From Bacteroides mediterraneensis (GTDB lineage: Bacteria > Bacteroidota > Bacteroidia > Bacteroidales > Bacteroidaceae): a DNA stretch of 64,000 nucleotides. Shown piece by piece: positions 26,410-36,182 of the stretch (within the stretch, counting starts at the first letter, position 1; each line of letters opens with the position of its first letter). A model generated the notes under the pieces. The model ran no database searches, was not told where the DNA came from, and saw nothing but the letters and a program-made list of their open reading frames with translations. The position numbers and the translations under genes were made by a program. The DNA lies in NCBI RefSeq assembly GCF_900128455.1, contig NZ_LT635783.1, positions 2,903,957-2,967,956 on the forward strand. Direction: 5' to 3'.

Positions 26410-28059
26410 ATGAAAATGAAAAAAATAATGCTGGCTGTCTTTCTGCTGACAGCATGTATTGCCAACGGATGGGCATGTACCAACTTCATTGTCGGAAAGA
26501 AAGCTTCGGCCGACGGTTCCGTCATCGTTTCTTACTCGGCCGACTCTTACGGCATGTTCGGCTACCTGTGCCACTACCCGGCTGCCCAGCATGCACCGGG
26601 CGAGATGCGCGACATCTACGACTGGGATTCGGGCAAATACCTGGGCAAAATCAAGGAAGCCAAACAGACCTACAACGTCATCGGCAACACGAACGAGTTT
26701 CAGGTGACCATCGGGGAAACCACTTTCGGCGGACGTCCGGAACTGGTGGACAGCACCGGCATCATGGACTACGGAAGCCTGATTTACGTGGCCCTGCAAC
26801 GTTCGCGCACGGCCAAGGAAGCCATCAAAATCATGACCGACCTGGTGAAAGAATACGGTTACTACAGCAGCGGTGAATCGTTCTCGATTGCCGACCCGAA
26901 CGAAGCCTGGATCATGGAAATGATTGGAAAAGGACCGGGCGTGAAAGGGGCTGTATGGGTGGCTGTCCGTATTCCGGACGACTGCATTGCCGCTCATGCC
27001 AACCAGAGCCGTATCCACAAGTTCGACATGAACGACAAGGAGAACTGCCTGTATGCACCCGACGTGGTTTCCTTTGCCCGCGAAAAAGGCTATTTCAGCG
27101 GCAACAACAAGGACTTCAGCTTTGCCGATGCTTACTGCCCGCTCGATTTCAGCGGCCTGCGTTTCTGCGAGGCACGTGTGTGGAGCTTCTACAACATGTT
27201 CAGCAAGGCGACCGGACAGTCTTACCTTTCTTATATCCAGGGCGAGAGCAAGGAGCCAATGCCGCTTTACGTGAAACCAGACCAGAAGATTTCGGTACGC
27301 GACATCCAGCATGCCATGCGTGACCACTACGAAGGTACTCCGCTCGACATCACCAAGGACATGGGTGCCGGCTGTTTCGAGATGCCTTACCGCCTGTCGC
27401 CGCTGACCTTCAAGGTGGACGGACAGGAATATTTCAACGAACGCCCCATCTCTACCCAGCAGAGCGGTTTCGTGTTCGTTTCACAGATGCGTTCCAACCT
27501 GCCCGACGCCATTGGCGGTGTGCTCTGGTTCGGTCTGGACGACGCCAACATGACGGTCTTCACTCCGGTGTACTGCAACACGGACAAGGTGCCTTATCCT
27601 TACCAGCAGGGACACGGTGACTGCGTAACCTTCTCATGGGATTCCGCTTTCTGGATTTACAACTGGGTGGCCGACATGATCCGTCCGCGCTACAACCTGA
27701 TGGTGGAAGACATGCGCACCGTGCAGAACAGCCTGGAAGATACTTATGCACAGGCACAGGAAGGCATTGAAAGCACGGCCCTGAAACTGTATCAGCAAGA
27801 CCCGGCCAAAGCCAAGGAATTTCTGACCAATTACACGCAGATGACGGCACAGACTGCCGTAGACAGCTGGAAGAAACTGGGCGAATTCCTCATCGTACGC
27901 TACAACGACGGTGCCGTGAAACGCATGCAGAACGGACAGCTGCAACGCCCGACTACCGGCAATACAGCTCCGCTGGACCGCCCGGGATACAGCAAGGAAT
28001 TCTTGCAGGAACTGGTGAAATCGACCGGCGAACGCTACAAAATGAAAGAACTGAAGTAA
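26410..28059 (+). CDS. C69-family dipeptidase, exported
   Basis: This 549-residue protein has a signal peptide followed directly by the nucleophile: GWACTNF places Cys23 at the mature N-terminus, as expected for Ntn-type C69 dipeptidases, which use an N-terminal cysteine. The conserved ASADGSVIV segment follows. It cleaves dipeptides outside the cytoplasm, which suits an organism that takes up peptides. Length is typical. It lies in a run with the M23 peptidase. Confidence 0.92.
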   Translation: MKMKKIMLAVFLLTACIANGWACTNFIVGKKASADGSVIVSYSADSYGMFGYLCHYPAAQHAPGEMRDIYDWDSGKYLGKIKEAKQTYNVIGNTNEFQVTIGETTFGGRPELVDSTGIMDYGSLIYVALQRSRTAKEAIKIMTDLVKEYGYYSSGESFSIADPNEAWIMEMIGKGPGVKGAVWVAVRIPDDCIAAHANQSRIHKFDMNDKENCLYAPDVVSFAREKGYFSGNNKDFSFADAYCPLDFSGLRFCEARVWSFYNMFSKATGQSYLSYIQGESKEPMPLYVKPDQKISVRDIQHAMRDHYEGTPLDITKDMGAGCFEMPYRLSPLTFKVDGQEYFNERPISTQQSGFVFVSQMRSNLPDAIGGVLWFGLDDANMTVFTPVYCNTDKVPYPYQQGHGDCVTFSWDSAFWIYNWVADMIRPRYNLMVEDMRTVQNSLEDTYAQAQEGIESTALKLYQQDPAKAKEFLTNYTQMTAQTAVDSWKKLGEFLIVRYNDGAVKRMQNGQLQRPTTGNTAPLDRPGYSKEFLQELVKSTGERYKMKELK

Positions 28060-28104
28060 GCAGATTTTCTTCTGCTTTCTCGTTCTACAATCAAAAGTTA
28101 TGAT

Positions 28105-28112
28105 TATTTTTG
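28105..28112 (+). promoter_or_regulatory. Possible -7 element of the phoH gene
   Basis: TATTTTTG followed by CA lies 37 bp before the phoH start. No good -33 TTTG was found. Confidence 0.35.
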
Positions 28113-28148
28113 CAAAAAATAAAATACAAGCGAATCTGAAGAAACTCA

Positions 28149-29147
28149 ATGATAGAGAAACATATCGTACTCGAAGATATTGACCCGGTGATTTTCTATG
28201 GCGTGAACAATGCCAACATGCAGATGATCAAGGCCCTGTTTCCCAAGCTGCGGATTGTGGCGCGCGGAAACGTCATCAAAATCATGGGAGACGAGGAGGA
28301 AATGTGCGCTTTCGAAGAGGCCGTCCTGGCTCTGGAGAAGCACTGCGTGCAGTACAACTCGCTCAACGAAGAAGTGATTCTGGACATCGTGAAGGGCAAT
28401 GCCCCGAAAATTGAAAAGACGGGTGATGCCATCGTGTTCAGTGTGACGGGCAAGCCGATTACTCCGAGAAGTGAAAACCAGCTGAAGCTGGTGCGCGAAT
28501 TCGAAAAGAATGACATGATTTTTGCCATCGGTCCGGCGGGTTCAGGAAAGACCTACACGGCCATCGCCCTGGCGGTACGGGCCCTGAAGAACAAGGAAAT
28601 CAAGAAAATCATCCTCAGCCGTCCGGCCGTGGAAGCGGGCGAGAAACTGGGATTTCTGCCCGGCGACATGAAGGACAAGATTGACCCTTACCTGCAACCG
28701 CTGTATGATGCGCTTCAGGACATGATTCCGGCGGCCAAGCTGAAGGAATACATGGAACTGAACGTCATCCAGATTGCACCGCTGGCCTTCATGCGCGGAC
28801 GTACGCTGAACGACGCGGTGGTCATCCTGGACGAAGCGCAGAACACCACCACCCAGCAAATCAAAATGTTTCTCACCCGAATGGGCATGAACACCAAGAT
28901 GATTGTGACGGGCGACATGACGCAGATTGACCTTCCCGCCTCGCAGACTTCGGGACTCGTGCAGGCCATGAAAATCCTGAAAGACGTGAAAGGCATCAGC
29001 TTCATCGAACTGAACAAGAAAGACATTGTCCGCCACAAGCTGGTGACCCGCATCGTGGAAGCCTACGAGAAGTTCGAGGAAAAAGAGAAAGCGGAAAGAA
29101 AACAACTGCGCGCTGCCAAAGAAGCCGAAAAGACTCCACAGGCATGA
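28149..29147 (+). CDS. phoH: PhoH-family ATPase
   Basis: This 332-residue cytoplasmic protein has Walker A GPAGSGKT at 128-135 and Walker B VVILDEAQN, with the family motif LSRPAVEAGEKLGFLPGD and a C-terminal Lys/Glu-rich tail. PhoH-like ATPases are linked to RNA metabolism and phosphate stress, but their role here is not known. purC follows 39 bp downstream in the same direction. Confidence 0.92.
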   Translation: MIEKHIVLEDIDPVIFYGVNNANMQMIKALFPKLRIVARGNVIKIMGDEEEMCAFEEAVLALEKHCVQYNSLNEEVILDIVKGNAPKIEKTGDAIVFSVTGKPITPRSENQLKLVREFEKNDMIFAIGPAGSGKTYTAIALAVRALKNKEIKKIILSRPAVEAGEKLGFLPGDMKDKIDPYLQPLYDALQDMIPAAKLKEYMELNVIQIAPLAFMRGRTLNDAVVILDEAQNTTTQQIKMFLTRMGMNTKMIVTGDMTQIDLPASQTSGLVQAMKILKDVKGISFIELNKKDIVRHKLVTRIVEAYEKFEEKEKAERKQLRAAKEAEKTPQA

Positions 29148-29186
29148 ACATAACGAATCCTATTCATTACTAAACATAACAAGACA

Positions 29187-30134
29187 ATGAGCAAAGCATT
29201 AACAAAAACAGACTTCCACTTTCCTGGACAGAAAAGTGTGTATCACGGAAAAGTACGTGATGTGTACAACATCAACGATGAAAAGTTAGTAATGGTTGCT
29301 ACCGACCGTATCTCGGCATTCGATGTCGTGCTGCCGGAAGGTATCCCTTATAAAGGACAGATGCTGAACCAGATTGCGGCTAAATTCCTGGACGCTACCA
29401 CAGACATCTGCCCGAACTGGAAACTGGCTACTCCCGACCCGATGGTTACCGTGGGTGTGATGTGCCAGGGATTCCCTGTAGAAATGATTGTACGTGGCTA
29501 CCTTTGCGGAAGCGCATGGCGTGCCTACAAGAGCGGCGTGCGTGAAATCTGCGGTGTGCGTCTGCCGGAAGGCATGAGAGAAAACGAGAAATTCCCTCAT
29601 CCGATTATCACTCCGACCACCAAGGCCGAAATGGGTATGCACGACGAAGATATCTCCAAAGAAGAAATCCTGGCCAGAGGATTGGCTACTCCGGAAGAAT
29701 ATGCCATCCTGGAGAAATATACACTGGCTTTGTTCGAACGCGGAACTCAGATGGCGGCTGAACGTGGCCTGATTCTGGTAGACACGAAATATGAATTCGG
29801 AAAGCACAACGGCCAGATTTACCTGATGGACGAAATCCATACACCGGACTCCAGCCGTTACTTCTACTCAGAAGGTTATCAGGAACGCTTCGAAAAGGAA
29901 GAACCGCAGAAGCAGCTTTCAAAGGAATTCGTTCGCGAATGGCTGATGGCCAATGGCTTCCAGGGCAAGGAAGGACAGCAGGTGCCTGAAATGACTCCGG
30001 CCATCGTGGAATCTATCAGCGACCGCTACATCGAGTTGTTTGAGCACATCACGGGCGAAAGCTTCGTAAAAGGTGACACAGACAACCTGGCCAAACGTAT
30101 CGAAAAGAACGTAACCGACTATTTGTTGCTTTAA
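29187..30134 (+). CDS. purC: Phosphoribosylaminoimidazolesuccinocarboxamide synthase (SAICAR synthetase)
   Basis: This 315-residue enzyme joins CAIR and aspartate with ATP in purine synthesis. It shows [10 protein letters not shown] (ATP-binding start), [27 protein letters not shown] and LIDTKYEFG-like [20 protein letters not shown]. The length places it in the longer (about 300 residue) class rather than the short 240-residue bacterial type. No other pur gene is nearby. Confidence 0.95.
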   Translation: MSKALTKTDFHFPGQKSVYHGKVRDVYNINDEKLVMVATDRISAFDVVLPEGIPYKGQMLNQIAAKFLDATTDICPNWKLATPDPMVTVGVMCQGFPVEMIVRGYLCGSAWRAYKSGVREICGVRLPEGMRENEKFPHPIITPTTKAEMGMHDEDISKEEILARGLATPEEYAILEKYTLALFERGTQMAAERGLILVDTKYEFGKHNGQIYLMDEIHTPDSSRYFYSEGYQERFEKEEPQKQLSKEFVREWLMANGFQGKEGQQVPEMTPAIVESISDRYIELFEHITGESFVKGDTDNLAKRIEKNVTDYLLL

Positions 30135-30153
30135 TTTAAAAGCATCTGACCCT

Positions 30154-30200
30154 AATCTCCCTTTGCGGAATGAAACGGCTTTCATTCGCAGAGGGAGATT
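30154..30200 (+). terminator. Long inverted repeat after purC
   Basis: AATCTCCCTTTGCGGAATGAAA and TTTCATTCGCAGAGGGAGATT pair over about 20 bp with one bulge and a small loop. There is no T run after it, so it may be an RNA end or processing structure rather than a strict terminator. It also shows that a frame start at 30163 is inside a hairpin, supporting the MenG start at 30235. Confidence 0.5.
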
Positions 30201-30234
30201 CACCATCACATTGTCCCATCTTAACTTTCCACGC

Positions 30235-30975
30235 ATGTCTCATTACCCACAAGAAAATATCAAGCCATACAACGAAAAAGAGGGCAAGGCTGCCCAGGTA
30301 GAAAAAATGTTCGACCACATCGCACCGGCATACGACAACCTGAACCACCTGATGTCATGGGGCATCGACAAAAGCTGGCGACGGAAGGCTATCCGCCTGC
30401 TGGAACCTTATCATCCCCAGCACATCATGGACGTGGCTACCGGCACGGGCGACTTCGCCATCCAGGCCTGCCAAATGCTGCAACCGACCGAGCTGATTGG
30501 TACGGATATCTCGGAGGGTATGATGAACGTGGGACGCGAGAAGGTGAAACAGCTGGGACTCGACCAACAGATTTCTTTTGCGAAAGAAGACTGTACGGCA
30601 CTGTCCTTCCCCGAAAGCCGGTTTGATGCCATCACGGTGGCATTCGGAATCCGCAACTTCGAGCATCTGGACAAGGGCCTGAAAGAGATGTACAGAGTAC
30701 TGGTGCCCGGCGGACATCTCGTCATTCTGGAACTGTCGGAACCGGCACATTTCCCCATGAAACAGGGTTACGCACTTTATTCCAAATTCGTAATTCCGGC
30801 CATGGGCTGGCTGCTTTCGAAAGACCGCAGCGCCTATACTTACCTGCCCGAATCAATCAAGGCTTTCCCCCAAGGAGAAGTCATGCAGGAAATTATCCGG
30901 AAGGCCGGCTTCAGCGAGGTAAAGTTCAAACGACTGACCATGGGTACGTGTACACTCTATTTTGCGACAAAATAA
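30235..30975 (+). CDS. menG: Demethylmenaquinone methyltransferase
   Basis: About 246 residues from [16 protein letters not shown] reject an upstream ATG at 30163 that lies within a hairpin. The SAM-binding motif is [13 protein letters not shown], with [20 protein letters not shown] and the final [10 protein letters not shown] also typical of UbiE/MenG. It adds the last methyl group of menaquinone, the main quinone of Bacteroidales. aroE follows after 18 bp. Confidence 0.93.
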   Translation: MSHYPQENIKPYNEKEGKAAQVEKMFDHIAPAYDNLNHLMSWGIDKSWRRKAIRLLEPYHPQHIMDVATGTGDFAIQACQMLQPTELIGTDISEGMMNVGREKVKQLGLDQQISFAKEDCTALSFPESRFDAITVAFGIRNFEHLDKGLKEMYRVLVPGGHLVILELSEPAHFPMKQGYALYSKFVIPAMGWLLSKDRSAYTYLPESIKAFPQGEVMQEIIRKAGFSEVKFKRLTMGTCTLYFATK

Positions 30976-30993
30976 CTAATATCTTTGAACCTT

Positions 30994-31737
30994 ATGAAAA
31001 AATTTGGCTTAATCGGTTATCCGCTTGGACATTCTTTTTCCAAGAACTTTTTCAATGAAAAATTCCATTCAGAAAATATTGACGCGGAATACGTGAACTT
31101 TGAGATTCCGACCATTGAAGAATTTCCGCAAATCATCAAGACCAACCCCAATCTGGTGGGCCTGAATGTGACCATCCCTTACAAGGAAAAAGTGATTTCG
31201 TATCTGGATGAACTGGACAAAGACGCGCAGGCAATCGGGGCTGTCAATGTCATCAAAATAGAGCATACCAAAGGGGGCCCCAAACTGATTGGCTATAATT
31301 CCGACATCATCGGGTTTGTCCGTTCCATCGAGGCCTTGCTGGAACCCTACCACAAAAAAGCGCTGATTCTGGGTACTGGCGGAGCTTCAAAAGCCATTCA
31401 TCAGGGGTTGAAACAGCTGGGGCTGGAAACGCTGTTCGTATCGCGCAGCAAACACAATGATGAAGTTATTACGTACGAAGAAATTACACCCGAAATCATG
31501 CAGGACTACAAGGTGATTGTGAACTGTACGCCGGTGGGCATGTATCCGAAGGCCGACGAGTGTCCGAATATCCCGTACGAACTGCTGACTCCGCAGCATC
31601 TGTTGTACGACCTGCTCTACAATCCGAACACCACGCTTTTCATGAAGAAGGGAAGCGACCAGGGAGCCATCGTCAAAAACGGGCTGGAAATGCTCTTGTT
31701 GCAGGCTTTCGGGGCATGGGATATCTGGAACAGCTAA
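30994..31737 (+). CDS. aroE: Shikimate dehydrogenase
   Basis: About 247 residues from the ATG at 30994; the frame could also open at a TTG three codons upstream. It shows the shikimate-binding GYPLGHSFSKNFFNEKF, the catalytic Lys in VGLNVTIPYKEKV, and the NADP loop GTGGASKAIHQGL. It reduces 3-dehydroshikimate in aromatic amino acid synthesis. It is transcribed with menG upstream, and an alpha/beta hydrolase follows 24 bp downstream. Confidence 0.93.
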   Translation: MKKFGLIGYPLGHSFSKNFFNEKFHSENIDAEYVNFEIPTIEEFPQIIKTNPNLVGLNVTIPYKEKVISYLDELDKDAQAIGAVNVIKIEHTKGGPKLIGYNSDIIGFVRSIEALLEPYHKKALILGTGGASKAIHQGLKQLGLETLFVSRSKHNDEVITYEEITPEIMQDYKVIVNCTPVGMYPKADECPNIPYELLTPQHLLYDLLYNPNTTLFMKKGSDQGAIVKNGLEMLLLQAFGAWDIWNS

Positions 31738-31761
31738 CCACAGACTCAATATCCATTTTCA

Positions 31762-32715
31762 ATGACCACAAAAAAGAAAATCCTCTGGTCGGCAGGCATC
31801 GTGATACTGCTGGTCGTGGGAATCGTCGTCGGGGGAGGTCTCTACCTGATTGATTTTGCGCTCCGCCCAGAAAACCGGGGGAAAAACATGGTGGAATCTG
31901 AAACTTTCATGCGAAAGGAATATCCTCAGATTGTCCAATGGCTGGACAGTCTGGAGGAGCATCATGCGCTCCGGGATACGTTTATCCTCGCACCCGACGG
32001 CATCCGGATGCATGCGTTTTATGCACACGCTTCCCGCCCTACTGCCCGCACGGCGATTATCGTGCACGGCTATACGGACAATGCCATCCGCATGTTTCAC
32101 ATCGGGTATCTCTACAACCATTCGCTGGACTGTAATATCTTGCTGCCGGACTTGCGCTATGCGGGACTGACGGAAGGGGATGCCATCCAGATGGGGTGGC
32201 TGGACCGGAAGGACGTGAAGCAATGGATAGACGTGGCACCGGCTTTGTTCGGTGATTCCTTGCAGGCGGTGGTGCATGGCATCTCCATGGGGGCGGCCAC
32301 TACCATGATGCTGTCGGGGGATGCAACACCCGACTACGTGACTTGCTTCGTGGAAGACTGTGGCTACACCAGTGTGTGGGACCAGTTCAGCAAGGAACTG
32401 AAAGGATTGTTCGGCTTGCCTCCTTTCCCGTTGCTCTACACGGCCAGCTGGATCTGCCAGCTACAGAACGGATGGAACTTTCAGGAGGCATCGGCTTTGT
32501 CGCAGGTGGCGAAATGCCGCAAGCCGATGCTGTTCATCCACGGTGACAACGACGACTTTGTACCGACGTGGATGGTGTATAAGCTTTATGAGGCCAAACC
32601 GGCTCCCAAAGAGCTGTGGATTACGGAGGGTGTGGACCATGCCCATTCCTACAAGCTGTACCCGGACGAATACACGGAACGGGTAAAGGATTTTACAGAA
32701 AAATACTTACACTGA
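31762..32715 (+). CDS. Membrane-anchored alpha/beta hydrolase (serine aminopeptidase-like)
   Basis: The protein has 317 residues. An N-terminal transmembrane helix (about 8-30) anchors an alpha/beta-hydrolase domain: oxyanion region IVHGYTDNAIRMF, nucleophile elbow GISMGA, acid in IHGDNDDFVP, and a His near the end in GVDHAHSYK. The hydrolysed substrate is unknown. It is the last gene of the plus-strand run and ends before a bidirectional terminator. Confidence 0.85.
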   Translation: MTTKKKILWSAGIVILLVVGIVVGGGLYLIDFALRPENRGKNMVESETFMRKEYPQIVQWLDSLEEHHALRDTFILAPDGIRMHAFYAHASRPTARTAIIVHGYTDNAIRMFHIGYLYNHSLDCNILLPDLRYAGLTEGDAIQMGWLDRKDVKQWIDVAPALFGDSLQAVVHGISMGAATTMMLSGDATPDYVTCFVEDCGYTSVWDQFSKELKGLFGLPPFPLLYTASWICQLQNGWNFQEASALSQVAKCRKPMLFIHGDNDDFVPTWMVYKLYEAKPAPKELWITEGVDHAHSYKLYPDEYTERVKDFTEKYLH

Positions 32716-32785
32716 CTCTCAGAAGAAGGCGGTCTTGAAACAGAAGCTCTGAACAGGCCGACTTACAATTTCTAAATAATACCCT

Positions 32786-32849
32786 AAAAAAATCTCCTGC
32801 TTCAGTCCTCATTTATCTTCGATGAAAGGACGAAAGCAGGAGATTTTTT
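32786..32849. terminator. Bidirectional terminator between the hydrolase and nadE genes
   Basis: AAAAAAATCTCCTGCTT pairs with AAGCAGGAGATTTTTT around a loop that itself holds an AGTCC/GGAC pair. It has A and T runs on both sides and separates convergent genes. Confidence 0.8.
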
Positions 32850-32939
32850 ACGTTGGAATTCCAATGGATCAAATATTGACTTTCACGATTTTATTTCTTT
32901 GAGAGGGACGCTTTCTGTATCGGTCTGCCTCTCTCCGAA

Positions 32940-34877
32940 TCAAGCCTGAAGTTCCTCACATTCTTTCAGCCACAGCGCTGCACTGGCATCGCTCGGCATG
33001 CGCCAGTCTCCCCGCGGACTCAAGGAAACGGAACCGACTTTCGGACCGTCGGGCAAGCAAGAGCGCTTGAACTGCTGGGCAAAGAAACGACGGTAAAAAT
33101 TCGTCAGCCATTTCTTGATGGTCGTGCTGTCGTACGTTCCGCGGAAAGCAATCTCGGCCAGATAGAAGATTTTGGCCGGACGGAAGCCGAAACGCAGGAA
33201 ATGGAACAGGAAGAAGTCGTGCAGCTCGTAAGGACCTACCAAGTCTTCGGTCTTCTGCTTGATGTTGCCGTTCTCGTCGGCTGGAATCAGTTCCGGACTG
33301 ATTGGGGTATCGATGATGTCGAGCAGGGTATTGCGGGACAAGGTATCCACTCCCGTCTGTGCCACCCAGTTGACCAGATAACGTACCAAGGTCTTGGGGA
33401 TGCTGGCATTCACACCGTACATTGACATGTGGTCACCATTGTAGGTAGCCCATCCCAAGGCAAGCTCCGACAGGTCGCCAGTACCGATGACCAGTCCGCC
33501 CAGCTTGTTGGCGTAATCCATCAGAATCTGCGTCCGCTCGCGGGCCTGTCCATTCTCGTAAGTCACATCGTGTACCGACATGTCCTGACCAATATCCTGA
33601 AAATGCTGAATACAGGCATCCTTGATGCTGATTTCCTTCGTGGTCACTTGCAGAGAAGCCATCAGGGAGAGGGCATTGTGATACGTGCGGTCGGTGGTTC
33701 CGAAACCTGGCATGGTCACTCCCACGATTCCTTTTCGCGGCAAGCCCAGCTTGTCGAAGGTCTTGACACAGACCAACAGGGCCAGCGTGGAGTCCAGTCC
33801 CCCGGAAATACCCAATACGACGGTCTTGCAATGGGTATGCACCAGACGTTTGGCCAATCCGGCCACCTGGATAGAAAAGATTTCCTCGCAGCGCTCGTCC
33901 AGCTGACGGCTGCCTGAAGGCACGAAAGGATGCGGTTCTACCAGACGGGTCAGACTCAATTCACGCGAAGAAACCAGTTCCGTACTGATATGCTGTACCG
34001 GTATCTCCTGATGAGTCCGTACGCTAGCCGCAAATGTGGTGTTCACCAAGCGTTCCCCTCTCAGACGCTCCACATCAATCTCACTGATGACCAGCTGCTC
34101 TTCGAAAGAGAAACGTTCGGAAGCGGCAAGCAGACTGCCGTCTTCGTAAATCAGGGCATTCCCCGCGAAAACCACGTCGGTAGTCGATTCGCCAAAACCG
34201 CAGGAAGAGAATACGTATCCCGCCAGGCACCGCGCCGATTGCTGCGCCAGCAAAGAACGGAGGTACTGGTGCTTACAGATATTTTCCGTATCGGCCGACA
34301 GGTTGAAGATAATCTCGGCTCCTTTCAGTACCAGTGTGGAACTGGGGGGTACGGGCGCCCATACATCCTCGCAGATTTCTACGCCAAAGCAGACCTCTGG
34401 CGTATCGAAGAGCAAACGGGCACTCATGGGAACCACCTGTCCGCAGAGACGGACGGTGGTGGAATCGGGATGAGCCACCGACGGAGTGAACCAACGCTGC
34501 TCATAAAATTCTTTATAGTTAGGAAGGTAAGTCTTAGGCACGAGTCCCAGAATCTTTCCCTTCTGAAAAATCACCGCACAATTCATCAGAGTGGAATTCA
34601 CCATGACCGGCATGCCGACAATGGAAATAATATCCAGCTGACGTGTGTTGTTGACTATCTGCATCAGGGCGAACTCCGCCTGCTCCAGCAACAAACTCTG
34701 GGCAAACAAATCTCCACAGGAATATCCGGTCAGGTTCAATTCCGGAAAAGCGATAATCTGTACGCCCTTCCCATCGGCAATGACAATCTGTTTCTCCGTC
34801 TGCTGCGCATTAAACTTGCAGTCGGCTACCTTCACGGCAGGAATAGCAGCCGCCACTTTTACAAAACCAAATCTCAT
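32940..34877 (-). CDS. nadE: Glutamine-dependent NAD+ synthetase
   Basis: This 645-residue protein has two domains. Residues 1-290 form a nitrilase-type glutaminase with Glu46, Lys115 and Cys169 (FPELNLTGYS, VPKTYLPNY, GVEICEDVW). The C-terminal half is the ATP-pyrophosphatase synthetase domain with SGGLDS at 358-363. Together they make NAD from nicotinic acid adenine dinucleotide, glutamine and ATP. The length is that of the long bacterial form. It is monocistronic. Confidence 0.95.
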   Translation of the reverse strand: MRFGFVKVAAAIPAVKVADCKFNAQQTEKQIVIADGKGVQIIAFPELNLTGYSCGDLFAQSLLLEQAEFALMQIVNNTRQLDIISIVGMPVMVNSTLMNCAVIFQKGKILGLVPKTYLPNYKEFYEQRWFTPSVAHPDSTTVRLCGQVVPMSARLLFDTPEVCFGVEICEDVWAPVPPSSTLVLKGAEIIFNLSADTENICKHQYLRSLLAQQSARCLAGYVFSSCGFGESTTDVVFAGNALIYEDGSLLAASERFSFEEQLVISEIDVERLRGERLVNTTFAASVRTHQEIPVQHISTELVSSRELSLTRLVEPHPFVPSGSRQLDERCEEIFSIQVAGLAKRLVHTHCKTVVLGISGGLDSTLALLVCVKTFDKLGLPRKGIVGVTMPGFGTTDRTYHNALSLMASLQVTTKEISIKDACIQHFQDIGQDMSVHDVTYENGQARERTQILMDYANKLGGLVIGTGDLSELALGWATYNGDHMSMYGVNASIPKTLVRYLVNWVAQTGVDTLSRNTLLDIIDTPISPELIPADENGNIKQKTEDLVGPYELHDFFLFHFLRFGFRPAKIFYLAEIAFRGTYDSTTIKKWLTNFYRRFFAQQFKRSCLPDGPKVGSVSLSPRGDWRMPSDASAALWLKECEELQA

Positions 34878-35001
34878 ATAAATTTGTTATATATAATATA
34901 GTGATGCAAAAATAAACAATATTTACACACGCCCCTATCCTGAAGCAGGAGATTTTAACGCAGAAGTACAAAGTAAAAAAAACAAAAAACTGAGCGTTCT
35001 A

Positions 35002-35032
35002 TTTGCTAGAAGAAAAAATCTTTGTATATTTG
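35002..35032 (+). promoter_or_regulatory. Promoter of the Fur-family regulator gene
   Basis: TTTG at 35002-35005, a 19-bp spacer and TATATTTG at 35025-35032 fit the Bacteroidales consensus. Confidence 0.7.
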
Positions 35033-35044
35033 CCTTCGAATTAG

Positions 35045-35057
35045 AATTGTAACAATT
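35045..35057. promoter_or_regulatory. Candidate Fur/PerR operator
   Basis: AATTGT-A-ACAATT is a perfect 6-1-6 palindrome just after the -7 element and before the start codon. Its form matches PerR/Fur 7-1-7 boxes in outline, so the regulator may control itself and the rubrerythrin gene. Confidence 0.4.
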
Positions 35058-35073
35058 ACAGAATTGAAAAAAT

Positions 35074-35496
35074 ATGACAGCATACGAATATTTGCTCGAC
35101 CATCAGATTAAGCCTTCGGTACAACGCATTGCCATCATGGATTATTTGCTGAAGCACAAAACCCATCCATGCATTGACGAAATTTATACGGCGTTGTGCA
35201 AAGAGATTCCTACGCTCTCCAAGACCACAGTGTACAACACCCTCAAACTGTTCGTGGAGCATGGCGCAGCAAAGATGCTGACCATAGATGAAAAGAACGC
35301 TTGTTTTGACGGCGACATGCAGCCGCATGCGCATTTTCAGTGCAAGGTATGCAACAAGATATATGATGTACCTGTAAAGATGGACCCGAGTGAGGCCGAA
35401 ATGTTCCAGAAAGACGGATTCATCGTGGAAGAGGTACACCAGTATTACAAAGGTATCTGTCCGGAATGTACAGGCAAAGACATAATGAAGAACTAA
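35074..35496 (+). CDS. Fur-family metalloregulator, PerR-like
   Basis: This 140-residue protein has an N-terminal winged helix (PSVQRIAIMDYLLKHKTHPC, then KTTVYNTLKLFVEHG) and a C-terminal dimerisation domain with HFQCKVCNKIYD and GICPECTG, the two CxxC pairs of a structural zinc site. It sits 47 bp upstream of rubrerythrin, a peroxide-defence gene, so a PerR-like peroxide sensor is more likely than an iron-uptake Fur. This is inferred from context. Confidence 0.85.
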   Translation: MTAYEYLLDHQIKPSVQRIAIMDYLLKHKTHPCIDEIYTALCKEIPTLSKTTVYNTLKLFVEHGAAKMLTIDEKNACFDGDMQPHAHFQCKVCNKIYDVPVKMDPSEAEMFQKDGFIVEEVHQYYKGICPECTGKDIMKN

Positions 35497-35543
35497 AAAA
35501 CATAACTTATTAATAATAACTAACTACTTAAATTTTTTGACGT

Positions 35544-36095
35544 ATGAAGAAATTTATCTGTACTGTTTGTGGTTACATCTATGAAGGTGAAGCAGCTCCT
35601 GAAAAATGCCCAATGTGTAAAGCTCCTGCTTCTAAGTTCAAAGAACTGGAAGAAGCTGAAGGTGGCTTGCAGTTCGTAGACGAACACGTTATCGGCGTAG
35701 CTAAAGGTTGCGACGACGAAATGATTAAGGACTTGAACAACCACTTCATGGGTGAATGTACTGAAGTTGGTATGTACTTGGCCATGAGCCGTCAGGCTGA
35801 CCGTGAAGGTTATCCGGAAGTTGCAGAAGCTTTCAAGCGCTATGCTTGGGAAGAAGCTGAACACGCTGCTAAATTCGCAGAATTGCTGGGTGACTGTGTA
35901 TGGGATACTAAGACAAACCTTGAAAAGCGTATGAACGCTGAATGTGGCGCTTGCGAAGACAAGAAGCGTATCGCAACTCGCGCTAAACAGCTGAACTTGG
36001 ATGCTATCCATGACACTGTTCATGAAATGGCTAAAGACGAAGCTCGTCACGGAAAAGGTTTCGAAGGTCTGTACAACAGATATTTCAAGAAATAA
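35544..36095 (+). CDS. rbr: Rubrerythrin of the reverse type (rubredoxin domain first)
   Basis: This 183-residue protein starts with a rubredoxin domain (Cys6, Cys9, Cys22, Cys25: [22 protein letters not shown]), followed by a ferritin-like di-iron domain with [29 protein letters not shown] and [12 protein letters not shown]. Classical rubrerythrin has the opposite order. It reduces hydrogen peroxide in the cytoplasm of anaerobes using reduced rubredoxin or NADH-linked electrons. It forms an operon with the Fur-family gene and ends at a strong terminator. Confidence 0.92.
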   Translation: MKKFICTVCGYIYEGEAAPEKCPMCKAPASKFKELEEAEGGLQFVDEHVIGVAKGCDDEMIKDLNNHFMGECTEVGMYLAMSRQADREGYPEVAEAFKRYAWEEAEHAAKFAELLGDCVWDTKTNLEKRMNAECGACEDKKRIATRAKQLNLDAIHDTVHEMAKDEARHGKGFEGLYNRYFKK

Positions 36096-36121
36096 TTCAA
36101 ACCGACCATTAAATCACAACG

Positions 36122-36160
36122 AAAAAAGACCGCACGGTATGTCCGATGCGGTCTTTTTTT
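36122..36160 (+). terminator. Terminator after rubrerythrin
   Basis: AAAAAAGACCGCA and TGCGGTCTTTTTTT form a stem with a T run. It probably works in both directions, since the DUF418 gene ends on the other side. Confidence 0.85.
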
Positions 36161-36182
36161 ATGGCTTCATGCCAAGCATAAA

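Noticed and set aside
26386..27327. Minus-strand frame of about 310 codons opposite the C69 dipeptidase gene
   Set aside because: It is a shadow caused by GC-rich codons of the plus-strand gene; it shows no recognisable domain.
30163..30234. Upstream start for menG
   Set aside because: The extra 24 codons lie in and just after a long hairpin, and the family N-terminus fits the ATG at 30235.
33930..34901. Plus-strand frame of about 320 codons opposite nadE
   Set aside because: It lies fully within the nadE coding region, whose motifs are intact; its composition (Arg, Gln, His rich) is typical of antisense reading.
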